DNA of 64,000 nt from NCBI GenBank assembly GCA_017744285.1, contig JAGIBP010000016.1, forward strand, positions 1 to 64,000, in the 5' to 3' direction. How positions within the stretch are numbered: position 1 is the first letter of the stretch; each line of letters opens with the position of its first letter. This document shows, piece by piece, positions 17,134-28,158 of the stretch. The position numbers and the translations under genes are program-made. This DNA is from Variovorax sp. (GTDB taxonomy: Bacteria; Pseudomonadota; Gammaproteobacteria; Burkholderiales; Burkholderiaceae_C). The notes under the pieces were generated by a model, which saw only the letters and a list, made by a program, of their open reading frames with translations, ran no database searches and was not told the origin of the DNA.

Positions 17134-17683
17134 CACCGACCGCATCGCCGCCCTCGAACGCCGCGTGGCCGAGCTGGCCGACCGCGAAGCCATCCGCGAC
17201 TGCCTGATGCGCTACTGCCAGGGCGTCGACCGCTTCGACGAGGCGGCGCTGCGCTCGGCCTACTGGCCCGACGCCACCGACCGGCACGGGCCCTACCAGG
17301 GCACGGCCAGCGGCTTCATCGACTGGGCCGTGCAGAAGCTGTCGCAGGGCGGCGGGCGCAACGTCCACATGATCGGCAACATCGCGATCGAACTGCGCGG
17401 CGAGGTCGCGGCGGTCGAGAGCTACTTCCATGCCCTGCAAGCCGAGCGCCCCGCCGAGGGCCCGCCGCGCGACCTGCTGCTGTGCGGCCGCTACGTCGAC
17501 CGCTTCGAGCGCCGCGGCGGCGAATGGCGCGTCGCGGCGCGGGTCGTGACCTACGACTGGATGCAGCCGCTGCCGGTCGAGCCTGGCAGCGAGGCCGAGC
17601 GCTTCGGCGTGCGCCAGCCGCTCGGCGCGCGCAAGCCGGACGATCCGTGGTACGTGCTGCTGGCGAGCCTTCCGGCGGATTGA
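17123..17683 (+). CDS. NTF2-like/SnoaL-like protein
   Basis: A 186-residue protein of the SnoaL-like nuclear transport factor 2 superfamily. It begins with a short helix (RIAALERRVAELADREAIRDCLMRYCQGVDR), then a cone-shaped fold core with DATDRHGPYQG, NVHMIGNIAIEL and CGRYVDRFERRGGEWRVA. The D-x-x-D and histidine positions are those seen in ring-hydroxylating small subunit-like, dehydratase or isomerase members such as scytalone dehydratase and steroid isomerase. It overlaps the CoA ligase by 11 bases and closes the rightward operon. Could dehydrate or isomerise a cyclic intermediate; not provable here. Confidence 0.85.
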   Translation: MPTDTDRIAALERRVAELADREAIRDCLMRYCQGVDRFDEAALRSAYWPDATDRHGPYQGTASGFIDWAVQKLSQGGGRNVHMIGNIAIELRGEVAAVESYFHALQAERPAEGPPRDLLLCGRYVDRFERRGGEWRVAARVVTYDWMQPLPVEPGSEAERFGVRQPLGARKPDDPWYVLLASLPAD

Positions 17684-17716
17684 TCTCGGCGGTCCTGCCT
17701 TCGGGACTGGCGCAAC

Positions 17717-18640
17717 TCAGTCCAGGGCACCCGCGGAACCGGCTTCGCCGGGCCGCTGGGTGCGCCCCCCTCCCGCCGAAGGCGAGAGAGGGGGGAGCCG
17801 CGAAGCGGCTTGGGGGGTGGCTGCAATCTGCGCTTGCCAGCCGCCCATGGGCAGCGAGCTCATCAAGGTCTGCGCCAAGCCGCCGTCGGCGAGCAGTTCG
17901 GCGCCCGTGACATACGCGGCGTCCGGGCCGAGCAGGAAGGCCGCGACGGCCGCCATGTCCTCCGGCGTGCCGAGGCGGTGCAGCGGCACGCGCTGCTCGC
18001 GCTGTTCGCGCACGGCAGGATCGGCGTAGGCCGCGGTGGTGCCCGGCGTCACGATCAGGCCCGGCGAGAGCGCGTTGACGCGGATGCCGTCCGGCCCCCA
18101 TTCGCCCGCCATCTGGCGCACCAGCATCAGCGTGGCCGCCTTGCTCGCGCTGTAGGCGCCGAGCGGCGAGGTCGCGTGGGTGCCCGAGATCGAGGTCACC
18201 ACGACCATCGCGCCGCGCGATGTGCGCAGCGCCGCATGGGCCGCGCGGCCGAGCAGGAAGGGCGCGCGGGTGTTCACCGCGAAGACCCGGTCCCAGTCCT
18301 CGGTCGCGCAGGCGGCCAGGGGCGAGGGCTTCGCGATGCCCGCGTTGCTCACCAGCGCGTCGAGGCCGCCGAAGGCTTCGAGCGCCGAGGCCACGAGCCG
18401 GCCGGGGACCTCGGGATCGCCGAGGTCGCCGGCCACCACGTTCGCGCGGCTTCCCATCGCCTGAAGCGCCTCGGCCAGCGTCCGCAACTCGGCCTCGTGC
18501 ACATCGGCCAGCGTGAGGCGCGCGCCGCCCGCCAACTGTGCGTCGCGCGCGAGGCGCAGCGCGATCGCGCGGCCGATGCCGCGGGCCGCGCCCGTGACCA
18601 GTGCGCGCACGGGGTTCGATGAGGAGGGGCGTGGGGTCAT
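17717..18640 (-). CDS. Short-chain dehydrogenase/reductase (SDR) with repeat-derived tail
   Basis: A classical SDR with NAD(P) motif TGAARGIG (16-23), NAG at about 99-101, catalytic S150, Y163 and K167 (YSASK), and the cofactor loop PGLIVTPG. The core fold ends near ADGGLAQT. After that about 50 extra residues are partly encoded by a GC-rich hairpin repeat (17721-17822), so the tail is probably non-functional read-through into extragenic sequence. Last gene of the leftward island operon, 14 bases after the next SDR. Likely oxidises or reduces a hydroxy/keto group of the pathway substrate. Confidence 0.9.
   Translation of the reverse strand: MTPRPSSSNPVRALVTGAARGIGRAIALRLARDAQLAGGARLTLADVHEAELRTLAEALQAMGSRANVVAGDLGDPEVPGRLVASALEAFGGLDALVSNAGIAKPSPLAACATEDWDRVFAVNTRAPFLLGRAAHAALRTSRGAMVVVTSISGTHATSPLGAYSASKAATLMLVRQMAGEWGPDGIRVNALSPGLIVTPGTTAAYADPAVREQREQRVPLHRLGTPEDMAAVAAFLLGPDAAYVTGAELLADGGLAQTLMSSLPMGGWQAQIAATPQAASRLPPLSPSAGGGRTQRPGEAGSAGALD
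17721..17822. repeat. GC-rich extragenic hairpin repeat of Comamonadaceae type
   Basis: A run of nested hairpins: CCCCCCTC with GAGGGGGG enclosing CGCC-GAA-GGCG, then AGCCGC-GAA-GCGGCT, preceded by a GCACCC/GGGTGC pair. The style (GAA tetraloop-like turns, ending in a TTGGGGGGTGG tract) is that of dispersed extragenic repeats I recall from Variovorax and relatives. It lies between convergent genes but is read through by the SDR frame. Copy number in the genome cannot be judged here. Confidence 0.65.
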
Positions 18641-18654
18641 TCGGTTTCGGAAAT

Positions 18655-19458
18655 TCAGACGGCCAAGGTGCCACCGTCCACGGGCAGGGTCACGCCATTG
18701 ACGAAGGACGCCAGATCGGACACCAGGAACACGGCCGGTCCCGCCAGCTCGTGCGGCTGGCCCAGCCGGCCCGCCGGAATGCGCTGCATGAAGCGCTGCA
18801 GCCGCTCCGGGTCGCTGCGTGTGGCCTGCGTCATCGGCGTGTGGATCACGCCGGGCGCCAGCGCGTTGACCCGGATGCCGTCGGGCGCGAGGTCGAGCGC
18901 CAGGGTCTGCGTCGCCATCTTCACCGCGCCCTTGGAGGGCGAGTAGCCCAGGCAGTTGCCCTGCGCGATGAAGGCCGCGCCCGAGGCGATGTTGAGGATG
19001 CAGCCGCGCGTGGCGCGCAGCGCCGGCAGCCAGGCCTGCACCGCGTTGAAGAGTCCGAAGACGTTGACGTCGAAAGTGCGCCGCAGGTTCTCGGCCGCGC
19101 GCGGGCTGTCGATGCCTTCGCGGATCAGCACGCCGGCGTTGTTGACGAGGATGTCGACCGGGCCGGCCTCGCGGCCGACTTGCTCCGCGAGCGCGGTGCA
19201 GGCCTTGGCGTCGCTCACGTCAAGCGCATGGGCCCAGCCCGTCGCGCCGGCGGCGCGGACCTCGGCCAGCGTGCCGGCGCAGCGTGCGGCGTCGATATCG
19301 GTCACGACCACGCGGGCCCCGGCGCGGGCGAAGGCCACGGCGATGGCCTGGCCGATGCCGCTGGCGGCGCCGGTGACCAGCGCGAGCCGGCCGGCCAGCA
19401 GGCCGGGCGTGTCGGGCAGGCGTTCGGGCAGATGCAGGGGTGGGGAGGTGCTGCTCAT
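18655..19458 (-). CDS. SDR family oxidoreductase
   Basis: A 267-residue SDR. Cofactor motif TGAASGIG at 29-36, DV after strand 3 (ALDVSDA), NNAG, then catalytic Ser in NIASGAA and YSPSK, ending in FVNGVTLPVDGGTLAV. D following the second strand (VVTDID) suggests NAD preference. The ATG overlaps the upstream permease stop as ATGA, so it is translationally coupled to the importer genes. Probably acts on an alcohol/ketone of the imported compound. Confidence 0.92.
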   Translation of the reverse strand: MSSTSPPLHLPERLPDTPGLLAGRLALVTGAASGIGQAIAVAFARAGARVVVTDIDAARCAGTLAEVRAAGATGWAHALDVSDAKACTALAEQVGREAGPVDILVNNAGVLIREGIDSPRAAENLRRTFDVNVFGLFNAVQAWLPALRATRGCILNIASGAAFIAQGNCLGYSPSKGAVKMATQTLALDLAPDGIRVNALAPGVIHTPMTQATRSDPERLQRFMQRIPAGRLGQPHELAGPAVFLVSDLASFVNGVTLPVDGGTLAV

Positions 19459-20447
19459 GGTCTGGCCTGCTGTGCGGGATCGAGGGTGGTACCGGCCTGT
19501 GGGCGGCGGCGCTCGCGGCGCGTCTCCATCCACGCGTAGAAGGTGCCGGCGATGCCCTTGCGGAACAGCATCACGACCAGCACGAACACGAAGCCCTGGA
19601 TGATCAGCACCCATTCGGCGAACGAAGCCAGGTAGTTCTCCATGGTCACGATCACCATCGCGCCGAGCACCGGCCCGAGCAGCGTCTGCATGCCGCCGAC
19701 GATGCAGATCAGCAGCGCCTCGCCCGAGGTGACCCAGTGCACGTCGGTCAGCGTGGCGATCTGGAACACCATCACCTTGAGCGAACCCGCGAGCCCCGCG
19801 AGCGCCGCCGAGAGCACGAAGGCCAGCAGCTTGTAGCGCAGCACGCGGTAGCCGAGCGACTGCGCGCGCGGCTCGTTGTCGCGGATGGCGCGCAGCACCT
19901 GGCCGAAGGGCGAATGCACCGTGCGGTGGATCAGCCAGAAGCCCAGGCCCACCATCACGGCGACGAAGACGTACAGCACGCGGGTGTCGGCCAGCGGGAA
20001 CAGGCCCAGCACCATCGGGCGCGGCACGTCCTGGATGCCGTCCTCGCCGCCGGTGAAGGGCATGCGCAGCGCGATGAAGTACACCAGCTGCGCGAAGGCC
20101 AGCGTGATCATCGAGAAGTAGATGCCCTGGCGGCGGATCGCGAGCAGGCCGGTGGCCAGCCCGAGCGCCGACGCCGCCGCCACGCCGGCCAGGATGGCCG
20201 CCATCCCGTCCCAGCCCCAGGCCTTGATCGCGTGCGCGGCGACGTAGCCGGCCGAGCCGTAGAACATCGCGTGCCCGAAGGAAAGCAGTCCCGCGTAGCC
20301 GACCAGCAGGTTGACCGAGGCGGCGAGCAGCGCGAAGCACATCAGCTTCATGAGGAACATGGGGTAGACCACCAGCGGCGCCAGCGCGACGCACACGATG
20401 GCGGCGATCAGCAGGGCCAGGTTGGCGCGGGGGGATAGGAAGGACAT
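19455..20447 (-). CDS. Branched-chain-type ABC transporter permease (LivM family)
   Basis: A 330-residue inner-membrane permease with about ten hydrophobic segments. The LivM hallmarks are LLVGYAGLLSFGHAMFYGSAGY near the N-terminus, FSMITLAFAQ, and AIRDNEPRAQSLGY, the cytoplasmic loop that contacts the ATPase. The C-terminus is basic (RRERRRPQ). With the LivH, LivF and LivG proteins and the receptor encoded upstream it makes a complete HAAT-type importer. In catabolic islands such importers commonly carry aromatic or alicyclic acids rather than leucine. Confidence 0.93.
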   Translation of the reverse strand: MSFLSPRANLALLIAAIVCVALAPLVVYPMFLMKLMCFALLAASVNLLVGYAGLLSFGHAMFYGSAGYVAAHAIKAWGWDGMAAILAGVAAASALGLATGLLAIRRQGIYFSMITLAFAQLVYFIALRMPFTGGEDGIQDVPRPMVLGLFPLADTRVLYVFVAVMVGLGFWLIHRTVHSPFGQVLRAIRDNEPRAQSLGYRVLRYKLLAFVLSAALAGLAGSLKVMVFQIATLTDVHWVTSGEALLICIVGGMQTLLGPVLGAMVIVTMENYLASFAEWVLIIQGFVFVLVVMLFRKGIAGTFYAWMETRRERRRPQAGTTLDPAQQARP

Positions 20448-20467
20448 GGTCTGAAGAGCTTCGTGTC

Positions 20468-21349
20468 TCAGGGGGCGCGGCCGAACAGGCCATTGGGGCG
20501 CACGGCGAGCACCAGGATCATCACGATGAAGATGATCACGCCCGCCGCCTCGGGCATCAGCAGCTTGGTCAGCCCCTCGATGGCGCCGAGCGCGAAGCCC
20601 GTGATGATCGAGCCCATGATCGAGCCCATGCCGCCGATCACCACCACCGCGAACACCACGATGATCAGGTTCGATCCCATGGTGGGGCTCACCTGGTAGA
20701 TCGGCGCGGCCATGACCCCGCTCAGGCCCGCGAGGCCCACGCCGAGGCCGTAGGTGAGCATCAGCATGCGCGGCACGTTGATGCCGAAGGTGCGCACCAG
20801 CGGCGCGTTCTCGTTGGCCGCGCGCAGGTAGGCGCCGAGCTTCGTCTTCTCGATGAAGAACCAGGTGCCCAGGCAGGCCGCCAGCGCGGCGCCGATGACC
20901 CAGACGCGGTACATCGGCAGGAAGGTCACGCCGATGTCCAGGCCGCCCTTGAAGGGGTTCGGATAGGGCTGGCCGCTGGCGCCGAACTGCAGGCGGAAGG
21001 CGCCTTCCATCAAGAGCGCGATGCCGAAGGTGAGCAGCAGCGCGTACACGTGGTCGAGCCCGTACAGGTGCCGCAGGAAGAGGCGCTCCAGCACCACCCC
21101 GAACGCGGCGACCACCAGTGGCGCCAGCGCCAGTGCCCACCAGTACCCGAGCCCGAAGTACTGCAGCAGCGCCCAGGCCACGAAGGCGCCCAGCATGTAT
21201 TGCGCGCCGTGCGCGAAGTTCACCACGTGCAGCAGGCCGAAGATGATCGACAGGCCCAGGCTCATGAGCGCATAGAAGGCGCCGTTGATGAGCCCGACCA
21301 CGAGCTGGCCGACCAGCGCCGCCGTGGGAATGCCGAAGAGGGTGTCCAT
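20468..21349 (-). CDS. Branched-chain-type ABC transporter permease (LivH family)
   Basis: A 293-residue permease with eight or so membrane helices. LivH features include GLINGAFYALMSLGLSIIFGLLHVVNFAHGAQYMLGAF, the loop RAANENAPLVRTFGINV, and the C-terminal VRPNGLFGR. It lies 19 bases after livF-like and 20 bases before the LivM-like gene, in normal operon order. Length and topology are standard. Confidence 0.93.
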   Translation of the reverse strand: MDTLFGIPTAALVGQLVVGLINGAFYALMSLGLSIIFGLLHVVNFAHGAQYMLGAFVAWALLQYFGLGYWWALALAPLVVAAFGVVLERLFLRHLYGLDHVYALLLTFGIALLMEGAFRLQFGASGQPYPNPFKGGLDIGVTFLPMYRVWVIGAALAACLGTWFFIEKTKLGAYLRAANENAPLVRTFGINVPRMLMLTYGLGVGLAGLSGVMAAPIYQVSPTMGSNLIIVVFAVVVIGGMGSIMGSIITGFALGAIEGLTKLLMPEAAGVIIFIVMILVLAVRPNGLFGRAP

Positions 21350-21368
21350 TGGCTTGTTGTCCGTTCTG

Positions 21369-22086
<718 letters not shown>

Positions 22087-22094
<8 letters not shown>

Positions 22095-22860
22095 GTCCCG
22101 CGCCTCCCACGTAGGCCGCGATCACGCGCGCATCGCGCGAGACTTCGTCGTAGCTGCCCTCGGCCAGCACCTGGCCCGACTGCAGCACCGTCACGCGCTC
22201 GCACAGCTCCGCGATCACGCGCATGTTGTGTTCGACCATCAGCACGGTGCGGCCCCGCGCCACGTCGCGGATCAGCTCGACCACCGGCCCGATGTCCTCG
22301 TGGCCGAGGCCTGCCATGGGCTCGTCGAGCAGGATCATCTCGGGCTCCAGCGCGATGGTGGTCGCCAGTTCGAGCGCGCGCTTGCGCCCGTAGGGCAGCT
22401 CGCCGGCGCGCGTGTCGCGCCAGCGCGTGAGGCCCACGCGCTCCAGCAGCGCCATCGCCGGCTCGTCGAGCGAGCGCAGCGTGGACAGCGGCCGCCAGAA
22501 GGCGAAGGTGCCGCCCTGCTGGCGCTGCAGCGCGACGCGCACGTTCTCCAGCACCGTCATCTGGCCGAACACCGCGGAGATCTGGAACGAGCGCACCAGC
22601 CCCGACGCGGCCACGCTGGCCGGGTCGCTGCGCGAGATGTCGCGGCCGTTGAAGATCACCTGGCCCGAGCTCGGCGCGAGGAAAGTGGTCAGCAGGTTGA
22701 AGCAGGTGGTCTTGCCGGCGCCGTTGGGACCGATCAGCGCATGCACCGAATGGCGGCGCACGGCGAGGTCCACGTCCTTCACCGCATGGAAGCCGCTGAA
22801 CTGGCGGCTGAGCTTGCGGGCTTCGAGGATCACCGGGTCCCCGGTCGAGGTGGATCGCAT
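22087..22860 (-). CDS. Branched-chain-type ABC transporter ATPase (LivG family)
   Basis: A 257-residue ATPase. Walker A is GPNGAGKTT, the Q-loop region has LVRSFQISAVFGQMTV, and Walker B is MILLDEPMAGLGHED, the LivG pattern. The signature is ELPYGRKRALELA, degenerate compared with LSGGQ as is common in LivG. Overlaps the LivF-like start by 8 bases and follows the third SDR gene by 23 bases. Confidence 0.94.
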
Positions 22861-22883
22861 GGGCTGCGGGTCCTTCCGTGCAG

Positions 22884-23636
22884 TCAGAGGAAGGCGTGCG
22901 TCGCGCCACCGTCGACCAGCAGCGATTCGCCGGTGATCGAGCGGCTCTGGTCCGACGCGAGGAAGCAGGCAGCTTGCGCAATGTCTTCGACGCTCGCGAG
23001 TTGCTGCAGCGGCGTCTTGGCAATGCGCAGCTTGACCTTCTCGGGGTCGACGTTGATCCGCACGCCTTCGGTGGGCACCGAGCCGGGGCAGATCGCGTTC
23101 ACGCGGATGCGGCGTGGCCCGAGTTCGGCCGAGGCGCTGCGCGTGAGGCCGAGCACGCCGGCCTTCACGCCCGCGTAGATCATCCCGTGGGGCATGCCGA
23201 TGAAGGCCGCCGCGGAGGCGATGTTGACGATGCTGCCGCCTTCGCTCATCGCCTCGGCCGCGGCCTGGGTGCCCCAGACCACCGAGTTGAAGCCGGTGCC
23301 GACCATGCGCTGGAGCATGTCGGGCGTGATGTCGGCGATCGGCCCGTAGCGCACCCAGATCGCGTTGTTGACCAGGATGTCGAAGCGGCCGTGGCGTTCC
23401 TTCATGGCCGAGACCGCGGCCGTGAAGGTTTCGCGGTGGGCCACGTCGCCGCCGAAGGCCATGGCGCGGCCGCCCGCGGCCTCGACCGCGGCGGCGGCTT
23501 CCTTCGCGAGGTCTTCGGCGCGGTCGAGGATGCCGACGATGCCGCCTTCGGCCGCGATCGCCTCGACGATGCCGCGCCCGATGCCGCGCGCGCCGCCGGT
23601 GATGAGTGCGACCTTGCCTTCGAAACGTCGAGTCAT
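22884..23636 (-). CDS. SDR family oxidoreductase
   Basis: A 250-residue SDR: TGGARGIG cofactor motif, D of GILDRAED indicating NAD use, DV-like GGDVAHRE, NNAIW in place of the usual NNAG, Ser in NIASAAAF, and YAGVK for the catalytic Tyr/Lys. The NNA-I substitution is unusual but keeps the key Asn. ATG at 23636 fits the family N-terminus; the frame is open further upstream without similarity. Sits between the lactonase and the ABC ATPase genes. Confidence 0.91.
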   Translation of the reverse strand: MTRRFEGKVALITGGARGIGRGIVEAIAAEGGIVGILDRAEDLAKEAAAAVEAAGGRAMAFGGDVAHRETFTAAVSAMKERHGRFDILVNNAIWVRYGPIADITPDMLQRMVGTGFNSVVWGTQAAAEAMSEGGSIVNIASAAAFIGMPHGMIYAGVKAGVLGLTRSASAELGPRRIRVNAICPGSVPTEGVRINVDPEKVKLRIAKTPLQQLASVEDIAQAACFLASDQSRSITGESLLVDGGATHAFL

Positions 23637-23679
23637 GGATGTCCTTGGATGAGAAATGGAAGGAGAAAAAAGCGCCGCC

Positions 23680-24576
23680 TCAGGCGCCGAGCTGGCGGTC
23701 GTCGTAGCGTGCTTCCGCAAGGCCTTGCACGCCGAGGTCGCGCACCACGAAGACGGCCCCCGCGTCCGGGTTCTGCGAGCGCAGCAGGTTGCCGCTGTCG
23801 CGGATCGAGGTGAGATAGAGCACGTCGAGCGCCGGCCCGCCGAAGCAGGGGCAGGTGATGAAGGCGTCGGGTGCGAAGTCGACGGTGCGCAGCACGCGGC
23901 CGTCGGGCGCGAAGCGCACCAGCTTGCCGGCCAGCACCAGCGCCACCCAGAGGCAGCCCTCGGCGTCGACGGTGGCGCCGTCGGGCGGCGAGCCCAGCGC
24001 GCGGGTGTCGATGAAGGGCTCGGCGGGCCCGCACGCGCCGGTGGACGGGTCGTAGGGGTAGCGGCGGATCTGGTGCGTGGGCGTGTCGGCGAAGTAGAGC
24101 CAGCGGCCGTCGGGGCTGAAGCAGGTGGCGTTCGCGACCTGGATGCCGCGATCCAGCGTGCGTACGCGGCCCGTGGCGTCCAGCTGGTAGAGCGCGCCGA
24201 GCGGCTCGTGCCGGCCCATCGTCATCGAGCCGACCACGAAGCGGCCGCCGCGATCGGCGCGGCCGTCGTTCAGGCGCATGCGATCGGCCGCATGCGTCAC
24301 GCCGTCGCCGATGCGCGAGATCTGTCCGCTCGCGGTGTCGAGCAGATGGAAGTCGCTCTCCAGCGCGAGCAGCAGCCGGCCGCTTTCGCACAGCGCGATC
24401 GAGCCGATGTGCGCCGGCGCGCGCCACGTGTCGGCGGTGCCGCTGGCGGGCGCGTAGCGGTGCACATGCTGGCTGCGCCCGTCGATCCAGTACAGCGACT
24501 GGGTGCGCTCGTCCCACACGGGGCATTCGCCCAGCAGGTCGCGCTCGGGACGCAGGATCTCGATGCGGGCGGCCAT
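23680..24576 (-). CDS. SMP-30/gluconolactonase/LRE family lactonase
   Basis: A 298-residue six-bladed beta-propeller of the SMP-30/gluconolactonase family, which hydrolyses lactones using one divalent metal. Likely ligands are the Glu in [11 protein letters not shown], the Asn in [11 protein letters not shown] and the Asp in [13 protein letters not shown], each in its usual block. [19 protein letters not shown] motif is also typical. In an island that begins with a Baeyer-Villiger enzyme, it is the natural candidate to open the lactone product; this link is inference. Confidence 0.9.
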   Translation of the reverse strand: MAARIEILRPERDLLGECPVWDERTQSLYWIDGRSQHVHRYAPASGTADTWRAPAHIGSIALCESGRLLLALESDFHLLDTASGQISRIGDGVTHAADRMRLNDGRADRGGRFVVGSMTMGRHEPLGALYQLDATGRVRTLDRGIQVANATCFSPDGRWLYFADTPTHQIRRYPYDPSTGACGPAEPFIDTRALGSPPDGATVDAEGCLWVALVLAGKLVRFAPDGRVLRTVDFAPDAFITCPCFGGPALDVLYLTSIRDSGNLLRSQNPDAGAVFVVRDLGVQGLAEARYDDRQLGA

Positions 24577-24595
24577 TGTGCGGATCGCGGCGGGC

Positions 24596-25819
24596 TTACT
24601 TGCTCTTGAGCAGGCTGCAGGCGCTGTCGGCCGGCGTGCGCCACGCCTGTTCCGGCGGGATCTCGCCGGTGATCGTGTAGAAGTCGTACGGGTACTTGGA
24701 CTCCGACGGCGCCTTGACCTTCACCGCATAGACCTTGCGCAGCACCTGGCCATCCTCGCGCACCTTGACGTTCTTCGAGAAGAAGTCGTTGACCGGCAGC
24801 TCGTGCAGCTTGGCGGCCACGGCCTTGCCCTCGTCGGTGCCCGCGGCCTTGACCGCGTTGAGGTAGTGCGTGGCCGCGCTGTAGGCGCCGGCCATGAGGT
24901 AGGTGGGCACGCCTTCCTTGTAGCGCTCGCGAAAGCGCTTGGTCCATGCGCGCGTGGCCTCGTCCTGGTCCCAGTAGAAGGGCGCGGTGAACTGCAGGCC
25001 CTGCGCGACGTCCTGGCCCATGGCGCCCACGACGTTGATGGTCATGCCGAAGACGCCCATGGCCTGCCCGTTGCGCGCCAGCTTGTATTCGGCGGCCTGC
25101 TTCAGGGCATTGGAGGCATCCTGCCCCGCGCTGAGAAAGACCACGGCTTGCGCGCCGCTGGCCTGCGCCTGCATCAGGTAGGAGGAAAAGTCCGTGGTGC
25201 CCAGCGGGTGCTTGACCGAGCCGACGACCTTGCCGCCGGCCGCCTCGATGAAGCGCGTGCCGTCTTCCTGCCAGGCCTGGCCGAAGGCGTAGTCCACGGT
25301 GACGAAGTAGAAGGTCTTGATGCCCTGCTTCATCAGCGCCTGCACGCTCGCCTTGGCCATCGCGTAGGTGTCCGTCAGGTACTGGATCGTCATCGGCGAG
25401 CAGGCCTTGTTGGTCAGCTCGGTGGTGGTCGTGCCCGAGATCAGGTAGGGCTTGCCGCGCTCGCGCATCAGCGTGTTCACGCCCAGCGCGATCGAGGAGG
25501 CCGAGTTGCTGATGATGGTGTCGACCTTGTCCACGTCCAGCCACTTGCGGGCGATGTTCAGGCCCACGTCGGGCTTGTTCTGGTCGTCGGCGACCACCAC
25601 TTCGATCGGCTTGCCGAGCACCTTGCCGCCGAAGTCTTCGACGGCCATGCGTACCGCGACCGTGATGCCGGGGCCGCCGTTGCCGGCGTAGGGGCCGGTC
25701 TGGTCGGCCATGACGCCGATGCGCACCACGTCGTCGCTGACCTGGGCGTGGGCGGTGGCGCCCAGGCCGGTCGCGAGCGCGGCAGCCAGGGCAAGACGGG
25801 ACAGGGGGCTGGATGGCAT
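24596..25819 (-). CDS. Branched-chain-type ABC transporter substrate-binding protein
   Basis: A 407-residue periplasmic receptor with a signal peptide cleaved near AHAQ. The fold is LivJ-like (peripla_BP_6): [45 protein letters not shown], then [12 protein letters not shown]. Together with the two permeases and two ATPases downstream it completes the importer. The ligand is unknown. Starts at ATG 25819 with an AGGAGAC-like ribosome site (GGAGACTC) just upstream. Confidence 0.93.
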   Translation of the reverse strand: MPSSPLSRLALAAALATGLGATAHAQVSDDVVRIGVMADQTGPYAGNGGPGITVAVRMAVEDFGGKVLGKPIEVVVADDQNKPDVGLNIARKWLDVDKVDTIISNSASSIALGVNTLMRERGKPYLISGTTTTELTNKACSPMTIQYLTDTYAMAKASVQALMKQGIKTFYFVTVDYAFGQAWQEDGTRFIEAAGGKVVGSVKHPLGTTDFSSYLMQAQASGAQAVVFLSAGQDASNALKQAAEYKLARNGQAMGVFGMTINVVGAMGQDVAQGLQFTAPFYWDQDEATRAWTKRFRERYKEGVPTYLMAGAYSAATHYLNAVKAAGTDEGKAVAAKLHELPVNDFFSKNVKVREDGQVLRKVYAVKVKAPSESKYPYDFYTITGEIPPEQAWRTPADSACSLLKSK

Positions 25820-25890
25820 GAGGAGTCTCCGATGTGTGTTGCGGGTCGGGAGCGGGAAAGCGTGGAATCGGGGGAAAAGGGGCGGGGGGC

Positions 25891-27543
<1,653 letters not shown>

Positions 27544-27580
27544 AGTGCTCCCTTTCGTATCTCGAAAAAATGGTTGCTAT

Positions 27581-27598
27581 GTACCTGCCGGCCGGTAA
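27581..27598. promoter_or_regulatory. Putative TetR operator E, upstream of the acyl-CoA synthetase operon
   Basis: On the minus strand the bases read TTACCGGCCGGCAGGTAC, 15 of 18 matching operator B and sharing 16 consecutive bases with operator A. The flanking TTTAC also matches operator D. It ends 38 bases upstream of the acyl-CoA synthetase start and marks the far border of the island. Confidence 0.68.
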
Positions 27599-27696
27599 GT
27601 AAAGTGATGCTAGCAGTACGGCGCGGGCGACTGTCTGGGGTAAACCCGAAAAAATGCCGGCGGGCGAGCACGAGGCTCGCGCCGGGCGAGCGGGCC

Positions 27697-27720
27697 AAAA
27701 AAAGCGCGCCGGAGGCGCGC
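27697..27720 (-). terminator. Rho-independent terminator for the glycine-zipper lipoprotein gene
   Basis: A perfect 7-base stem (GCGCGCC / GGCGCGC, loop of three) is followed on the minus strand by seven Ts. It lies about 25 bases past the lipoprotein stop. Confidence 0.88.
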
Positions 27721-27743
27721 AAGAGGGGATGGCGTGGACGCGC

Positions 27744-28028
27744 TCAGTAGCGCGGGCCGTTGTCCGGGTAGTAGCGGTTGTTCGGGTAGTACTGGTTGTT
27801 GTAGTTGCGCTGGTCGGCGCTGCGGCCCACCTGGTTGCCGATCAGGCCGCCGACTGCGGCGCCGCCGACTGTCGCCGCGGTATTGCCGCCGATGGCATTG
27901 CCGATCACCGCGCCGCCCACCGCACCGCCTGCGGTGCCCAGCTGTTCGTTCGGGCCGGCTGCGCAGCCGACCAGGGTCATGAGGGTCGTGGCGGCCGCGG
28001 CCGTGATCCAGAGCTTGGTCTTCATCAT
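27744..28028 (-). CDS. Small glycine-zipper lipoprotein (OsmB/YMGG-like)
   Basis: A 94-residue protein with a lipoprotein signal (LMTLVGC) and then a glycine-zipper repeat region (AGGAVGGAVIGNAIGG, then VGGAAVGGLIGNQVG) and an Asn/Tyr/Pro-rich C-terminus. Such zippers pack in outer-membrane or envelope-stress lipoproteins such as OsmB and SlyB relatives. Two ATGs lie in tandem at 28028 and 28025, preceded by AGGTGGG. A strong terminator follows. Probably envelope stress related; specific role unknown. Confidence 0.88.
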   Translation of the reverse strand: MMKTKLWITAAAATTLMTLVGCAAGPNEQLGTAGGAVGGAVIGNAIGGNTAATVGGAAVGGLIGNQVGRSADQRNYNNQYYPNNRYYPDNGPRY

Positions 28029-28158
28029 GATGTCCCACCTTTCTGTTGATTGGTGAGTTCCATTCTGCGAAGCCCGCTGGACTCGACTGTAGGAAAGGGC
28101 CCCGGCGTCATGCGCGACGGCGCTTGGGGCTGCTGCGCGACAAGGCGCGCCCACGGCG

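Noticed and set aside
12789..17207. A 1472-codon plus-strand frame covering several genes
   Set aside because: It is out of frame with four well-supported genes, is almost all Arg/Gly/Ala/Pro/His, and has no domain; it is a by-product of high GC.
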